Shown: positions 7,354 to 13,033 of the stretch, in pieces
Layout: the number at the start of each line of letters is the position of its first letter
How positions within the stretch are numbered: position 1 is the first letter of the stretch
The notes under the pieces: model-generated
Database searches by the model: none
Told to the model about the DNA's origin: nothing
What the model saw: only the letters and a program-made list of their open reading frames with translations
Assembly (NCBI GenBank): GCA_023436515.1
Contig: JAEZIV010000265.1
Span: forward strand, 1 to 15,370
Direction: 5' to 3'
From: Bacillota bacterium
GTDB lineage: Bacteria; Bacillota; Clostridia; Acetivibrionales; DSM-1351
Length of the DNA: 15,370 nucleotides
Program-made: the position numbers and the translations under genes

Positions 7354-7648
7354 GCTGATCTCCCTCTCCTAAAAACATCATTCCATTAAGACTTACCATA
7401 CATAGAAGGATATAAATCAATACTAAGTGAAAATACAAAATTTGTAAATATTATTGAGTTAACCCAATCCAATAAGTAAACAACTAATGACTGCGTATAG
7501 TAGTCTTACAATTAATAGTCTACATACGGCTAACAGGATACGTATATTTCCTGTTTATGCGAAATAAACTATACCATAGTAAAATATTTACTAAGTAAAT
7601 AATAGAAAATATTTTCTATGGAGAAACTTTACAATTAGGAGCAGTCAT
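7354..7648. other. Divergent intergenic region with inverted repeats
   Basis: These 295 bases separate the SurA-N-like gene (minus) from tspO (plus). They contain an imperfect operator-like repeat, AACAGGA (7532-7538) with TCCTGTT (7549-7555), and the AT-rich palindromes described at 7577-7619. No protein-like reading frame was found. I could not assign a convincing sigma-A promoter for either gene. Confidence 0.5.
7577..7619. promoter_or_regulatory. Two adjacent AT-rich palindromes upstream of tspO
   Basis: TAGTAAA-ATA-TTTACTA (7577-7593) is followed by the perfect 18-bp palindrome ATAGAAAATATTTTCTAT (7602-7619). The second ends about 30 bases before the tspO start codon. Both are symmetrical in a way typical of dimeric repressor operators. 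No regulator gene lies nearby, so the regulator is unknown. AT-rich DNA yields such symmetry more easily by chance. Confidence 0.4.
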
Positions 7649-8143
7649 ATGAATCCCTTCAAAGTATATGGAAAATTTAACCTTATAAAGCTCCTCGTCA
7701 GTGTGGCTATCCCTGAGGGAGTAGGTATCTTAAGCAGGGTACTGACAAGTAATCAGATGGAGGTGTACAAAAAACTGGAACAGCCTCCCTTTGCACCACC
7801 CTCATGGGTTTTTGGTGTTGTATGGCCCATTCTGTATTTATTAATGGGTCTGGCTGCTTATAGGATATGGATGCATAAATCCCAAGGTGTAGACACAAAG
7901 GATGCATTGTTCTATTATTATGCCCAGCTTGTTTTCAATTTTATCTGGAGTATATTATTCTTCAGGTTGGGTTTAAGAGGTCTTGCGCTTGTGGATCTTA
8001 TCATACTTTTAATATTTGTTATCATAACAACAGTTAAGTTCTATAGAGTTGATAAGCTATCTGGATGGCTGATGATTCCATATATTATATGGTTAATATA
8101 TGCTACATTCCTGAACTTGGCAGTTTGGCTGCTTAATAGATAA
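7649..8143 (+). CDS. tspO: TspO/MBR family membrane protein
   Basis: A 164-aa polytopic membrane protein with ribosome binding site AGGAG seven bases before ATG. Family hallmarks are visible: EQPPFAPPSWVFGVVWPILY with LLMGLAAYRIW (residues about 43-74), QLVFNFIWSILFF (about 93-105) and PYIIWLIYATFLNLAVWLLN at the C-terminus. About five membrane helices can be drawn, matching the family. TspO proteins bind porphyrins and other tetrapyrroles and are linked to stress or photo-oxidative responses; the ligand here cannot be read from the sequence. It appears to be transcribed alone. The palindromes just upstream may control it. Confidence 0.93.
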   Translation: MNPFKVYGKFNLIKLLVSVAIPEGVGILSRVLTSNQMEVYKKLEQPPFAPPSWVFGVVWPILYLLMGLAAYRIWMHKSQGVDTKDALFYYYAQLVFNFIWSILFFRLGLRGLALVDLIILLIFVIITTVKFYRVDKLSGWLMIPYIIWLIYATFLNLAVWLLNR

Positions 8144-8173
8144 GGTTTCATCCGTGCTGAGCGAGCACAGAAA

Positions 8174-8201
8174 AAGGGACTGAATGAAGGTTCAGCCCCT
8201 T
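8174..8201 (-). terminator. Intrinsic terminator between tspO and the Cys-rich gene
   Basis: On the minus strand the stem AAGGGGCTGAA pairs with TTCAGTCCCTT (one G-U pair, loop CCTTCA) and the T run follows directly. It therefore fits the minus-strand gene at 8280-8486. On the plus strand the same stem has one A-C mismatch and only a short TTT after it, so it may serve tspO weakly. Confidence 0.7.
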
Positions 8202-8279
8202 GCCTTTACTACAGAGTATATTTGAATGAATCTCAGATTGTTCACAATCAGTGCTTAACAAACATGGATACAAAATAAA

Positions 8280-8486
8280 TTAATACTCTTCTTCCTGAAT
8301 ATCAAAAACGAAATTGCATTTGTCACATCTGAACACCAGTAAAGTTCCAAAGCTTTCACTGTTAGTCTCTTCTACATGAATCAGGCCTCCGCAGCTGCAA
8401 TTCTTCGGATATCCATTCATACAGGTACAACATTCGGTATGGCGTGAGTTTTTACGTTCTATCTCCGTTGCGCAAGTCTTGCACAT
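8280..8486 (-). CDS. Small Cys-rich zinc-ribbon-like protein
   Basis: A 68-aa protein starting MCKTCATEIERKNSRHTECC and ending VFRCDKCNFVFDIQEEEY. Cysteines pair as CKTC, CCTC, CSCGG and CDKC, enough for one or two zinc sites, with the last CxxC followed by an FVFD strand as in zinc ribbons. I chose ATG 8486 because GGAG lies eight bases upstream. A longer frame from TTG 8504 (adding MIGVMN) or ATG 8492 is possible but leaves little room for the ribosome binding site. It has its own candidate promoter and terminator, so it is probably monocistronic. A nucleic-acid or metal-binding role is inference; the protein itself is not recognised. Confidence 0.75.
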   Translation of the reverse strand: MCKTCATEIERKNSRHTECCTCMNGYPKNCSCGGLIHVEETNSESFGTLLVFRCDKCNFVFDIQEEEY

Positions 8487-8517
8487 GTTCATCACTCCAA
8501 TCAACTATTATGTATTT

Positions 8518-8546
8518 ATTTTAATACATTTTATCGGATTAGTAAA
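8518..8546 (-). promoter_or_regulatory. Candidate sigma-A promoter for the Cys-rich gene
   Basis: On the minus strand TTTACT (complement of 8541-8546) and TAAAAT (complement of 8518-8523) are separated by 17 bases. The start codon lies about 30 bases further on. A fair but not perfect match to TTGACA/TATAAT. Confidence 0.4.
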
Positions 8547-8675
8547 GTGTTTGCGCATGTATACATGAGAATTATCAAGGGTTTCAAGGTTTTCATGTGA
8601 TAAAAAAATAACAAAGACAAAAAAGCAGCTGATAATAATATTTCTAAATTCTGTGAAAAAAATATCAAACTTCAA

Positions 8676-8704
8676 TTGACAATGTCACATAGAGTAATTA
8701 AAAT
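8676..8704 (+). promoter_or_regulatory. Sigma-A promoter of the hydCBA operon
   Basis: TTGACA (8676-8681), a 17-base spacer and TAAAAT (8699-8704): a perfect -35 box, optimal spacing and one mismatch in the -10. Transcription would start near 8711, giving a leader of about 190 nt before hydC. Confidence 0.7.
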
Positions 8705-8736
8705 ATAATTGAGAATGTTAAAAATTTCGCATATTA

Positions 8737-8766
8737 GAGATACGGTATTTTGCATCTCGTTTTTTT
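8737..8766 (+). terminator. Terminator-like hairpin 1 in the hyd leader
   Basis: GAGAT (8737-8741) pairs with ATCTC (8754-8758), with one further C-G pair inside after an A-C mismatch, followed by G and seven T residues (8760-8766). It sits about 25 nt after the predicted transcription start, so it would act on the hyd transcript itself. The stem is short, so termination may be partial. Confidence 0.45.
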
Positions 8767-8812
8767 AGGGATGATATTGTATACAAAGTACTAAAATAAA
8801 TATCGCTATCGT

Positions 8813-8849
8813 CTTTATCAGGCTGAAATAGTTTGGAAGCCTGATAAGG
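8813..8849 (+). promoter_or_regulatory. Strong leader stem-loop 2, possible attenuator
   Basis: TTATCAGGCT (8815-8824) and AGCCTGATAA (8838-8847) form a perfect 10-bp stem, extended to 12 bp by one G-U and one C-G pair, with a 13-nt loop. A T-rich tract with seven consecutive Ts follows after a few bases. It lies about 55 nt before the hydC start codon. It could be an attenuator, an RNA-stability element or part of a riboswitch; I do not recognise a known riboswitch class. Confidence 0.55.
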
Positions 8850-8903
8850 AATTTTAATTTTTTTATTTATAAGGGGCCGTTAGAAGGGCCGTAGGAGGCT
8901 AAA

Positions 8904-9368
8904 ATGGAGAAGGTTAGGGAAGTATTGAATCGCTATGGCAATTCAAAAGACAATCTTATTCAAGTAATGTTGGAGTTGCAGAACCTTTCGGGAACAAATT
9001 CACTTCCACATGAATGGGTGGAATTTGTAGCTGCTGAGCTGGATATGCCATTAAGCAGGGTATACAGCGTTATCACTTTCTATTCAATGTTCGGTACAGA
9101 ACCAAGAGGCAAGTATGTGGTTGAGGTCTGTAAGAGTGCTCCCTGCCATGTAACAGGTGCTAACAGCCTATTGGCAATGCTGGAAAAGGAACTGAAGGTA
9201 AAGCCGGGGCAAACAACAGAGGATGGAGTTTTCACATTAATACAATCAGCCTGCTTTGGAGCATGTGATATATCACCTGCTATAAAGATCGGTGAAAAGG
9301 TATATGGAAACCTGACACCTGAAAAGCTGACCGAGGTAGTTAACTCTTATAGGGAGGGCCAACAATAA
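8904..9368 (+). CDS. hydC: [FeFe] hydrogenase subunit HydC (NuoE-like, [2Fe-2S])
   Basis: A 154-aa thioredoxin-fold [2Fe-2S] subunit of the trimeric NAD-linked hydrogenase, homologous to the 24-kDa NuoE subunit of complex I. The cluster ligands are visible as Cys76 and Cys81 (CKSAPC) and Cys117 and Cys121 (CFGAC), and the NuoE-type N-terminal helical part contains LPHEWVEFVAAELDMPLSRV followed by YSVITFYSMF. The length matches the family. ATG follows AGGAGG by five bases, a very strong ribosome binding site. It is first in the operon, and its stop overlaps the hydB start by one base (TAATG), indicating translational coupling. It passes electrons to or from HydB. It is cytoplasmic. Confidence 0.93.
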   Translation: MEKVREVLNRYGNSKDNLIQVMLELQNLSGTNSLPHEWVEFVAAELDMPLSRVYSVITFYSMFGTEPRGKYVVEVCKSAPCHVTGANSLLAMLEKELKVKPGQTTEDGVFTLIQSACFGACDISPAIKIGEKVYGNLTPEKLTEVVNSYREGQQ

Positions 9369-10654
9369 TGGATAAGGTATTGAGTGCAAGATTCGGTAAA
9401 ATCAAACCTGACAGTGTTGAAGAATATATAGCAGCAGGCGGCTATGAAGGTCTTAAAAAGACTATGTCAATGGAGCATGTTGATGCTATTGAAGAAATAA
9501 AAAAAGCCAACCTTTTTGGAAGAGGCGGTGCCGCATACCCTACAGGTATCAAGTGGGAGCAGGCCTATGCAATTCAAAAGGGTCCTAAATACATGGTTTG
9601 TAATGGTGATGAGGGTGAACCCGGTACATTTAAGGACAGACACATTCTTGCGGAAGACCCCCTTGAACTTATAGAAGGTATGACAATTGGCGCATATATT
9701 ATGGGTGCCAAAGAAGGTTTTATATATATCAGAGGTGAATATACAGCTATCCAGAGAATTGTAAAGAGTGCAATAGCAAACGCTGAAAAGGCAGGTTACC
9801 TGGGAAAGAACATATTAGGTAGAGAGGGTTTTGATTTTACCCTTAAGGTTGTTTCGGGTGCAGGTGCATATGTTTGCGGTGAAAACACTGCTCTGGTTGA
9901 ATCAATTGAAGGAAAGACAGGAAGACCAAGACAGAAGCCACCTTATATCAAGAACTGCGGATTGTACCAGATGCCTACAATATTAAACAATGTTGAAACC
10001 TACTCCTGTATTCCTTGGATAATAAAGGACGGCGGAGATACCTTCAGCAAAAAGGGTACTGAGTTCAGTGGCGGAACTAAATTAATGTGTCTATCAGGTA
10101 ATGTTCAGAACAGGGCAGTATATGAAATACCCTTCGGAATGACCTTGAGAGAATTGATATATGACCTTGGTGGTGGAGTTACAAACGGACGCAAGCTTAA
10201 GTTTGTTCACATGGGTGGACAGTCAGGAAGCTGCTTCCCCGAGAGCTTACTTGACACTAAAATTTGCTACTATGACCTTAAGAAAGCCGGTTTATCCTTG
10301 GGCTCAGGTGCAGTAGTTGTGGTAGATGACAGCCACTGTGTGGTGGATTACCTGAAGAATTCCATGGAGTTTTTTGAAGAAGAATCCTGCGGTAAATGCA
10401 CACCTTGCAGAGAAGGAACCTATAGACTGGTTGAACTTGTTGATAAACTGACAGAGGGTACAGCTACTATGGAGGACTTCAACAAAATGAAGAGCCTTGC
10501 ACAGACCATGAAAACCTCAAGCTTCTGCGGATTGGGTCAAAGTGCTCCTGTACCGCTGTTAACACTGATTAAATACTTTGAAGAAGAGTTTCTCGAACAT
10601 ATAAATGGTAAATGCAGAACCGGTGTATGCCACATGGGCGGAGGCAGAGCGTAA
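9368..10654 (+). CDS. hydB: [FeFe] hydrogenase subunit HydB (NuoF-like, FMN/NADH-binding), compact form
   Basis: A 428-aa flavoprotein that binds NAD(H) and FMN and carries one [4Fe-4S] cluster. Visible motifs are GRGGAAYPTGIKW (51-63) and NGDEGEPGTFKDR (79-91) of the FMN/NADH site, GAGAYVCGENTALVESIEG (164-182), and cluster ligands Cys341, Cys344, Cys347 (ESCGKCTPCREG) and Cys387 (SSFCGLGQ). In the bifurcating enzyme of Thermotoga maritima, HydB is longer, with an N-terminal [2Fe-2S] domain and a C-terminal ferredoxin domain. Both are absent here, the sequence ending soon after KCRTGVC. The ribosome binding site AGGGAGG lies ten bases before ATG. It is the NADH-oxidising or NAD-reducing subunit of the complex. 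Confidence 0.93.
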   Translation: MDKVLSARFGKIKPDSVEEYIAAGGYEGLKKTMSMEHVDAIEEIKKANLFGRGGAAYPTGIKWEQAYAIQKGPKYMVCNGDEGEPGTFKDRHILAEDPLELIEGMTIGAYIMGAKEGFIYIRGEYTAIQRIVKSAIANAEKAGYLGKNILGREGFDFTLKVVSGAGAYVCGENTALVESIEGKTGRPRQKPPYIKNCGLYQMPTILNNVETYSCIPWIIKDGGDTFSKKGTEFSGGTKLMCLSGNVQNRAVYEIPFGMTLRELIYDLGGGVTNGRKLKFVHMGGQSGSCFPESLLDTKICYYDLKKAGLSLGSGAVVVVDDSHCVVDYLKNSMEFFEEESCGKCTPCREGTYRLVELVDKLTEGTATMEDFNKMKSLAQTMKTSSFCGLGQSAPVPLLTLIKYFEEEFLEHINGKCRTGVCHMGGGRA

Positions 10655-10672
10655 AAGATGAATCTTTCACGC
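10649..10672 (+). other. Hairpin overlapping the hydB stop codon
   Basis: GCGT-A-AAAGA, loop TGAA plus flanking A-T pairing, then TCTTT-C-ACGC: a 24-base near-perfect inverted repeat with one A-C mismatch, including the TAA at 10652-10654. No T run follows, so it is not a simple terminator. It lies in the 82-base gap before hydA, the only sizeable gap in the operon. A smaller hairpin, ACGTG-AAAT-CACGT (10708-10721), abuts the hydA ribosome binding site. An mRNA-processing or translational role is inference. Confidence 0.45.
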
Positions 10673-10736
10673 TGGAAGAGTCATAATTGATTTTTCTTTT
10701 ATTTGACACGTGAAATCACGTAGATGGAGGTTAAAG

Positions 10737-12461
10737 ATGGACTTGATTAATGTTACTATAGACGGTATTGCAGTGGAAGTCGAAAAGAATACAACAATAC
10801 TTGACGCTGCAAAAAAAATAAATATTGATATTCCTACCTTATGCTTCATGAAGGGTGTTAATGAACCCGGCTCATGCAGAGTGTGCGTAGTTGAGGTAGA
10901 AGGCTGGAGAGGCCTGCATCCTGCTTGTGTGACTAAGGTATCTGAGGGCTTGGTGGTTAAGACTGCAACAAGTACCGTAAGGGAAGCCAGAAAAAATATT
11001 CTTGAACTCATTATGTCCAACCACAATAGGGAATGCTTGTCCTGCTCAAGGAATCAAAGATGTGAGCTGCAAAGCCTTTGCAATGATAATGGTATTGACA
11101 GACTTCCTTACAGCGGCAAGGTTGATAAGGGCTCAATAGATACCTCCGGTCCAATAGTTAGAGATCCTAACAAATGTGTACTTTGTGGAAGATGTGTCAG
11201 TGTCTGTTCAAAGGTTCAGGATGTTGGGGTAATAGACTATGCTTACCGTGGCGCTCATATGACAGTTACTACCGCATATGAAGAGGGTCTTGCAGGACAT
11301 GATTGCATCAACTGCGGTCAATGTATAAAAGCCTGTCCTGTTGGAGCACTGGCTGAAAGAGATGACACTGTGAAGGTGTGGAAGGCTCTTGAAAACCCTG
11401 AGCTCCATGTTGTGGTTCAGACTGCTCCTGCGGTAAGAGTTGCACTTGGTGAGGAGTTCGGTTATGCTCCAGGAACAAATGTCGAAGGAAAAATGGTTAC
11501 AGCGTTGAGGAGATTGGGCTTTGATAAGGTGTTTGACACCAATTTCAGTGCTGACCTGACAATAATTGAAGAGGGCAATGAGCTGCTTCAGAGAATTAAG
11601 AATGGTGGTAAGCTTCCGATGATAACCTCCTGTTCACCGGGATGGATAAAATACTGCGAACATAACCATCATGATTTCCTGGATAATCTATCCACCTGTA
11701 AGTCACCTCAGCAAATGTTTGGTGCAGTGGCTAAATCCTACTACCCCATTAAAGCTGATGTAGACCCAAATAAGGTATTTGTTGTATCAGTAATGCCCTG
11801 TACAGCTAAAAAATATGAGGCTGACAGAGAAGAAATGCAGGTTAACGGGTTAAGAGATATAGATGCAGTAATCACAACAAGAGAGCTTGCGAAAATGATT
11901 CGTCAGGCAGGTATAAAGTTTACAGAGCTTGAAAACGGAGAAAGAGACAGTATTCTCGGCGCTTATTCCGGTGCGGGTACTATCTTTGGAAACACCGGCG
12001 GAGTTATGGAAGCTGCCCTTCGTACAGTTGCCGACAAACTAACAGGCAAGTCTCTGGAAGCAATTGAGTATACAGCCGTAAGAGGCTTAGAGGGAATAAA
12101 AGAAGCTACTGTAAGCGTGGCTGATATGGAAATCAAGGTTGCAGTTGCAAATGGTACTGCAAATGCTGCAAAGCTGCTTGATAAAATCAGGTCAGGTGAA
12201 GCCGACTACCACTTTATCGAGGTAATGGCTTGTGAAGGCGGTTGTATTAACGGCGGCGGACAGCCCATTATCATGGATAAGAACAAGACTAACGAGGTAA
12301 AGGCTGCAAGAGTTAAGGGACTCTATGATATAGACAAGGCAAGTACTTTTAGAAAGTCTCACGAGAATCCTGAAATTCAGAAGCTCTATTCTGAATACAT
12401 GGGTGAAGCCGGAGCCCATAAAGCACATGAACTGCTCCATACACATTATACAGCCAGATAA
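10737..12461 (+). CDS. hydA: [FeFe] hydrogenase catalytic subunit HydA
   Basis: A 574-aa catalytic subunit for H2 evolution or uptake. It has an N-terminal [2Fe-2S] ferredoxin domain (Cys36, 47, 50, 64) and a His-Cys3 [4Fe-4S] site (His96, Cys100, 103, 109). Two [4Fe-4S] sites follow (Cys147, 150, 153, 157 and 190, 193, 196, 200). The H domain has L1 TSCSPGW (297-303), L2 MPCTAKKYE (353-361) and L3 EVMACEGGCINGGGQP (495-510). A small-subunit-like tail (NPEIQKLYSEYM) completes it. Length and residue numbers coincide with Clostridium pasteurianum CpI, and Glu279, Glu282, Ser319 and Cys299 of its proton path are present, but residue 300 is Ser instead of Cys. The start is ATG 10737, seven bases after GGAGG; an upstream ATG at 10710 lacks one. 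Maturases HydE, F and G are not in the window. Confidence 0.95.
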   Translation: MDLINVTIDGIAVEVEKNTTILDAAKKINIDIPTLCFMKGVNEPGSCRVCVVEVEGWRGLHPACVTKVSEGLVVKTATSTVREARKNILELIMSNHNRECLSCSRNQRCELQSLCNDNGIDRLPYSGKVDKGSIDTSGPIVRDPNKCVLCGRCVSVCSKVQDVGVIDYAYRGAHMTVTTAYEEGLAGHDCINCGQCIKACPVGALAERDDTVKVWKALENPELHVVVQTAPAVRVALGEEFGYAPGTNVEGKMVTALRRLGFDKVFDTNFSADLTIIEEGNELLQRIKNGGKLPMITSCSPGWIKYCEHNHHDFLDNLSTCKSPQQMFGAVAKSYYPIKADVDPNKVFVVSVMPCTAKKYEADREEMQVNGLRDIDAVITTRELAKMIRQAGIKFTELENGERDSILGAYSGAGTIFGNTGGVMEAALRTVADKLTGKSLEAIEYTAVRGLEGIKEATVSVADMEIKVAVANGTANAAKLLDKIRSGEADYHFIEVMACEGGCINGGGQPIIMDKNKTNEVKAARVKGLYDIDKASTFRKSHENPEIQKLYSEYMGEAGAHKAHELLHTHYTAR

Positions 12462-12490
12462 ATAAAAAAGAGCAAATGTCTTAAACCTTT

Positions 12491-12534
12491 AGCTGTAACT
12501 GATAACCATCATGGTTAACGGTTACAGCTTTTTT
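12491..12534 (+). terminator. Rho-independent terminator of the hydCBA operon
   Basis: AGCTGTAAC (12491-12499) pairs with GTTACAGCT (12521-12529), with inner pairing AACC/GGTT, followed by a run of six Ts. It lies 30 bases after the hydA stop. Confidence 0.9.
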
Positions 12535-12564
12535 GCATTTACCCAATCTATCATAGAAGCCTGA

Positions 12565-12771
12565 GCAAAATGGCAGGCTTTTCCGGGAAAGGTGACTAGC
12601 GATAGCCTTAATGCTACTCAGAGGATAAGAGATTTTAAGGAGAAAGGAACTCAAGGGCTAATTGCCTGTAAAATCAAGTCAATCATAATTCCCCTATTGG
12701 GAGATCATGTTTTAAGAGAGGCAAGCCACTTTTTACGACTCTTAAAATTGTTTTATAAATCGGATAATTAG
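12565..12771 (+). pseudogene. Orphan C-terminal fragment of a DUF2935-type protein
   Basis: An open frame from 12565 to TAG 12769-12771 reads SLNATQRIRDFKEKGTQGLI, then ACKIKSIIIPLLGDHVLREA and SHFLRLLK. This resembles the end of DUF2935 proteins, whose C-terminal helical bundle carries a comparable PLL-x-DHVLREAxHxLRLL stretch. Only about 60-68 residues are present, whereas I recall family members of roughly 250 or more. Upstream the frame hits TGA 12562 and then the hydA terminator, so the N-terminal part is missing. GTG 12592 lacks a good ribosome binding site. The fragment is most likely left from a deletion. Family assignment is from memory of the motif. Confidence 0.6.
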
Positions 12772-12819
12772 CAAACAGAGTAATAAACGAAGGGTATTTG
12801 ACCTATTAACATAACAAAT

Positions 12820-12856
12820 AAGTCCCCGGATGGGTTTATAACTTATCCGGGGACTT
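12820..12856 (-). terminator. Terminator of the minus-strand ATPase/small-protein unit
   Basis: AAGTCCCCGGAT (12820-12831) and ATCCGGGGACTT (12845-12856) form a perfect GC-rich 12-bp stem with a 13-nt loop. On the minus strand ATTTGTTAT follows, a modest U tract. It starts six bases after the stop codon of the 41-codon gene, so it fits that strand. Confidence 0.75.
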
Positions 12857-12862
12857 GTGAGC

Positions 12863-12988
12863 TTATTTCGGTGATGAAGTTTTCACATTGGGCTCAGCGC
12901 CCATAGAATAACGGGTTTTGTTGCTCAAATCCTGTGTATTTGCAAATTTTTTTGCTCCGTCAGATTTTGTGCTTTTATTTTTACCCAT
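12863..12988 (-). CDS. 41-residue basic protein with strong ribosome binding site
   Basis: The minus strand reads ATG at 12988 to TAA at 12863-12865: MGKNKSTKSDGAKKFANTQD, then LSNKTRYSMGAEPNVKTSSP and K. AGGAGGAG (complement of 12992-12999) lies three to five bases before the ATG, among the best ribosome binding sites in the window. A strong terminator starts just after the stop, so the reading frame is bracketed by expression signals. The protein is hydrophilic, basic, rich in Ser, Thr, Lys and Asn, without Cys, membrane segment or signal peptide, so it is probably disordered. Small basic proteins of this kind in spore formers include minor small acid-soluble spore proteins, but I do not recognise a family. 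It lies 45 bases downstream of the ATPase stop and may share its transcript. Confidence 0.7.
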   Translation of the reverse strand: MGKNKSTKSDGAKKFANTQDLSNKTRYSMGAEPNVKTSSPK

Positions 12989-13033
12989 GAGCTCCTCCTA
13001 TAAGTTGAATCCAATATTATTTTGGCTTCCTGC

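Larger units (their letters stand above)
8505..8903. other. 399-base intergenic region ahead of the hydrogenase operon
   Basis: This stretch contains no protein-like frame. It holds the candidate promoter of the Cys-rich gene, a 12-bp palindrome CATGTATACATG (8556-8567), the hydrogenase promoter (8676-8704), two leader hairpins (8737-8766 and 8813-8849), and a duplicated GGGCCGT (8874-8880 and 8886-8892) immediately before the hydC ribosome binding site AGGAGG (8893-8898). Confidence 0.7.

Noticed and set aside
8236..8273. TTGTTAA and TGAACAA half-sites resembling a Rex operator (minus strand), plus GATTGT-TC-ACAATC
   Set aside because: The half-site spacing is wrong for Rex, and the place is between the 3' ends of two convergent genes rather than at a promoter. 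No Rex-like site was found at the hyd promoter.
11208..12446. Minus-strand open frames inside hydA, and similar shadows in hydB, tspO and the TPR gene
   Set aside because: They are opposite unambiguous coding sequences, with no start signals and no family resemblance.
12710..12747. Inverted repeat TTTTAAGAG / CTCTTAAAA, first taken as part of a small RNA
   Set aside because: It lies inside the DUF2935-like reading frame and encodes part of the conserved LREAxHFLRLLK stretch, so the coding explanation is sufficient.
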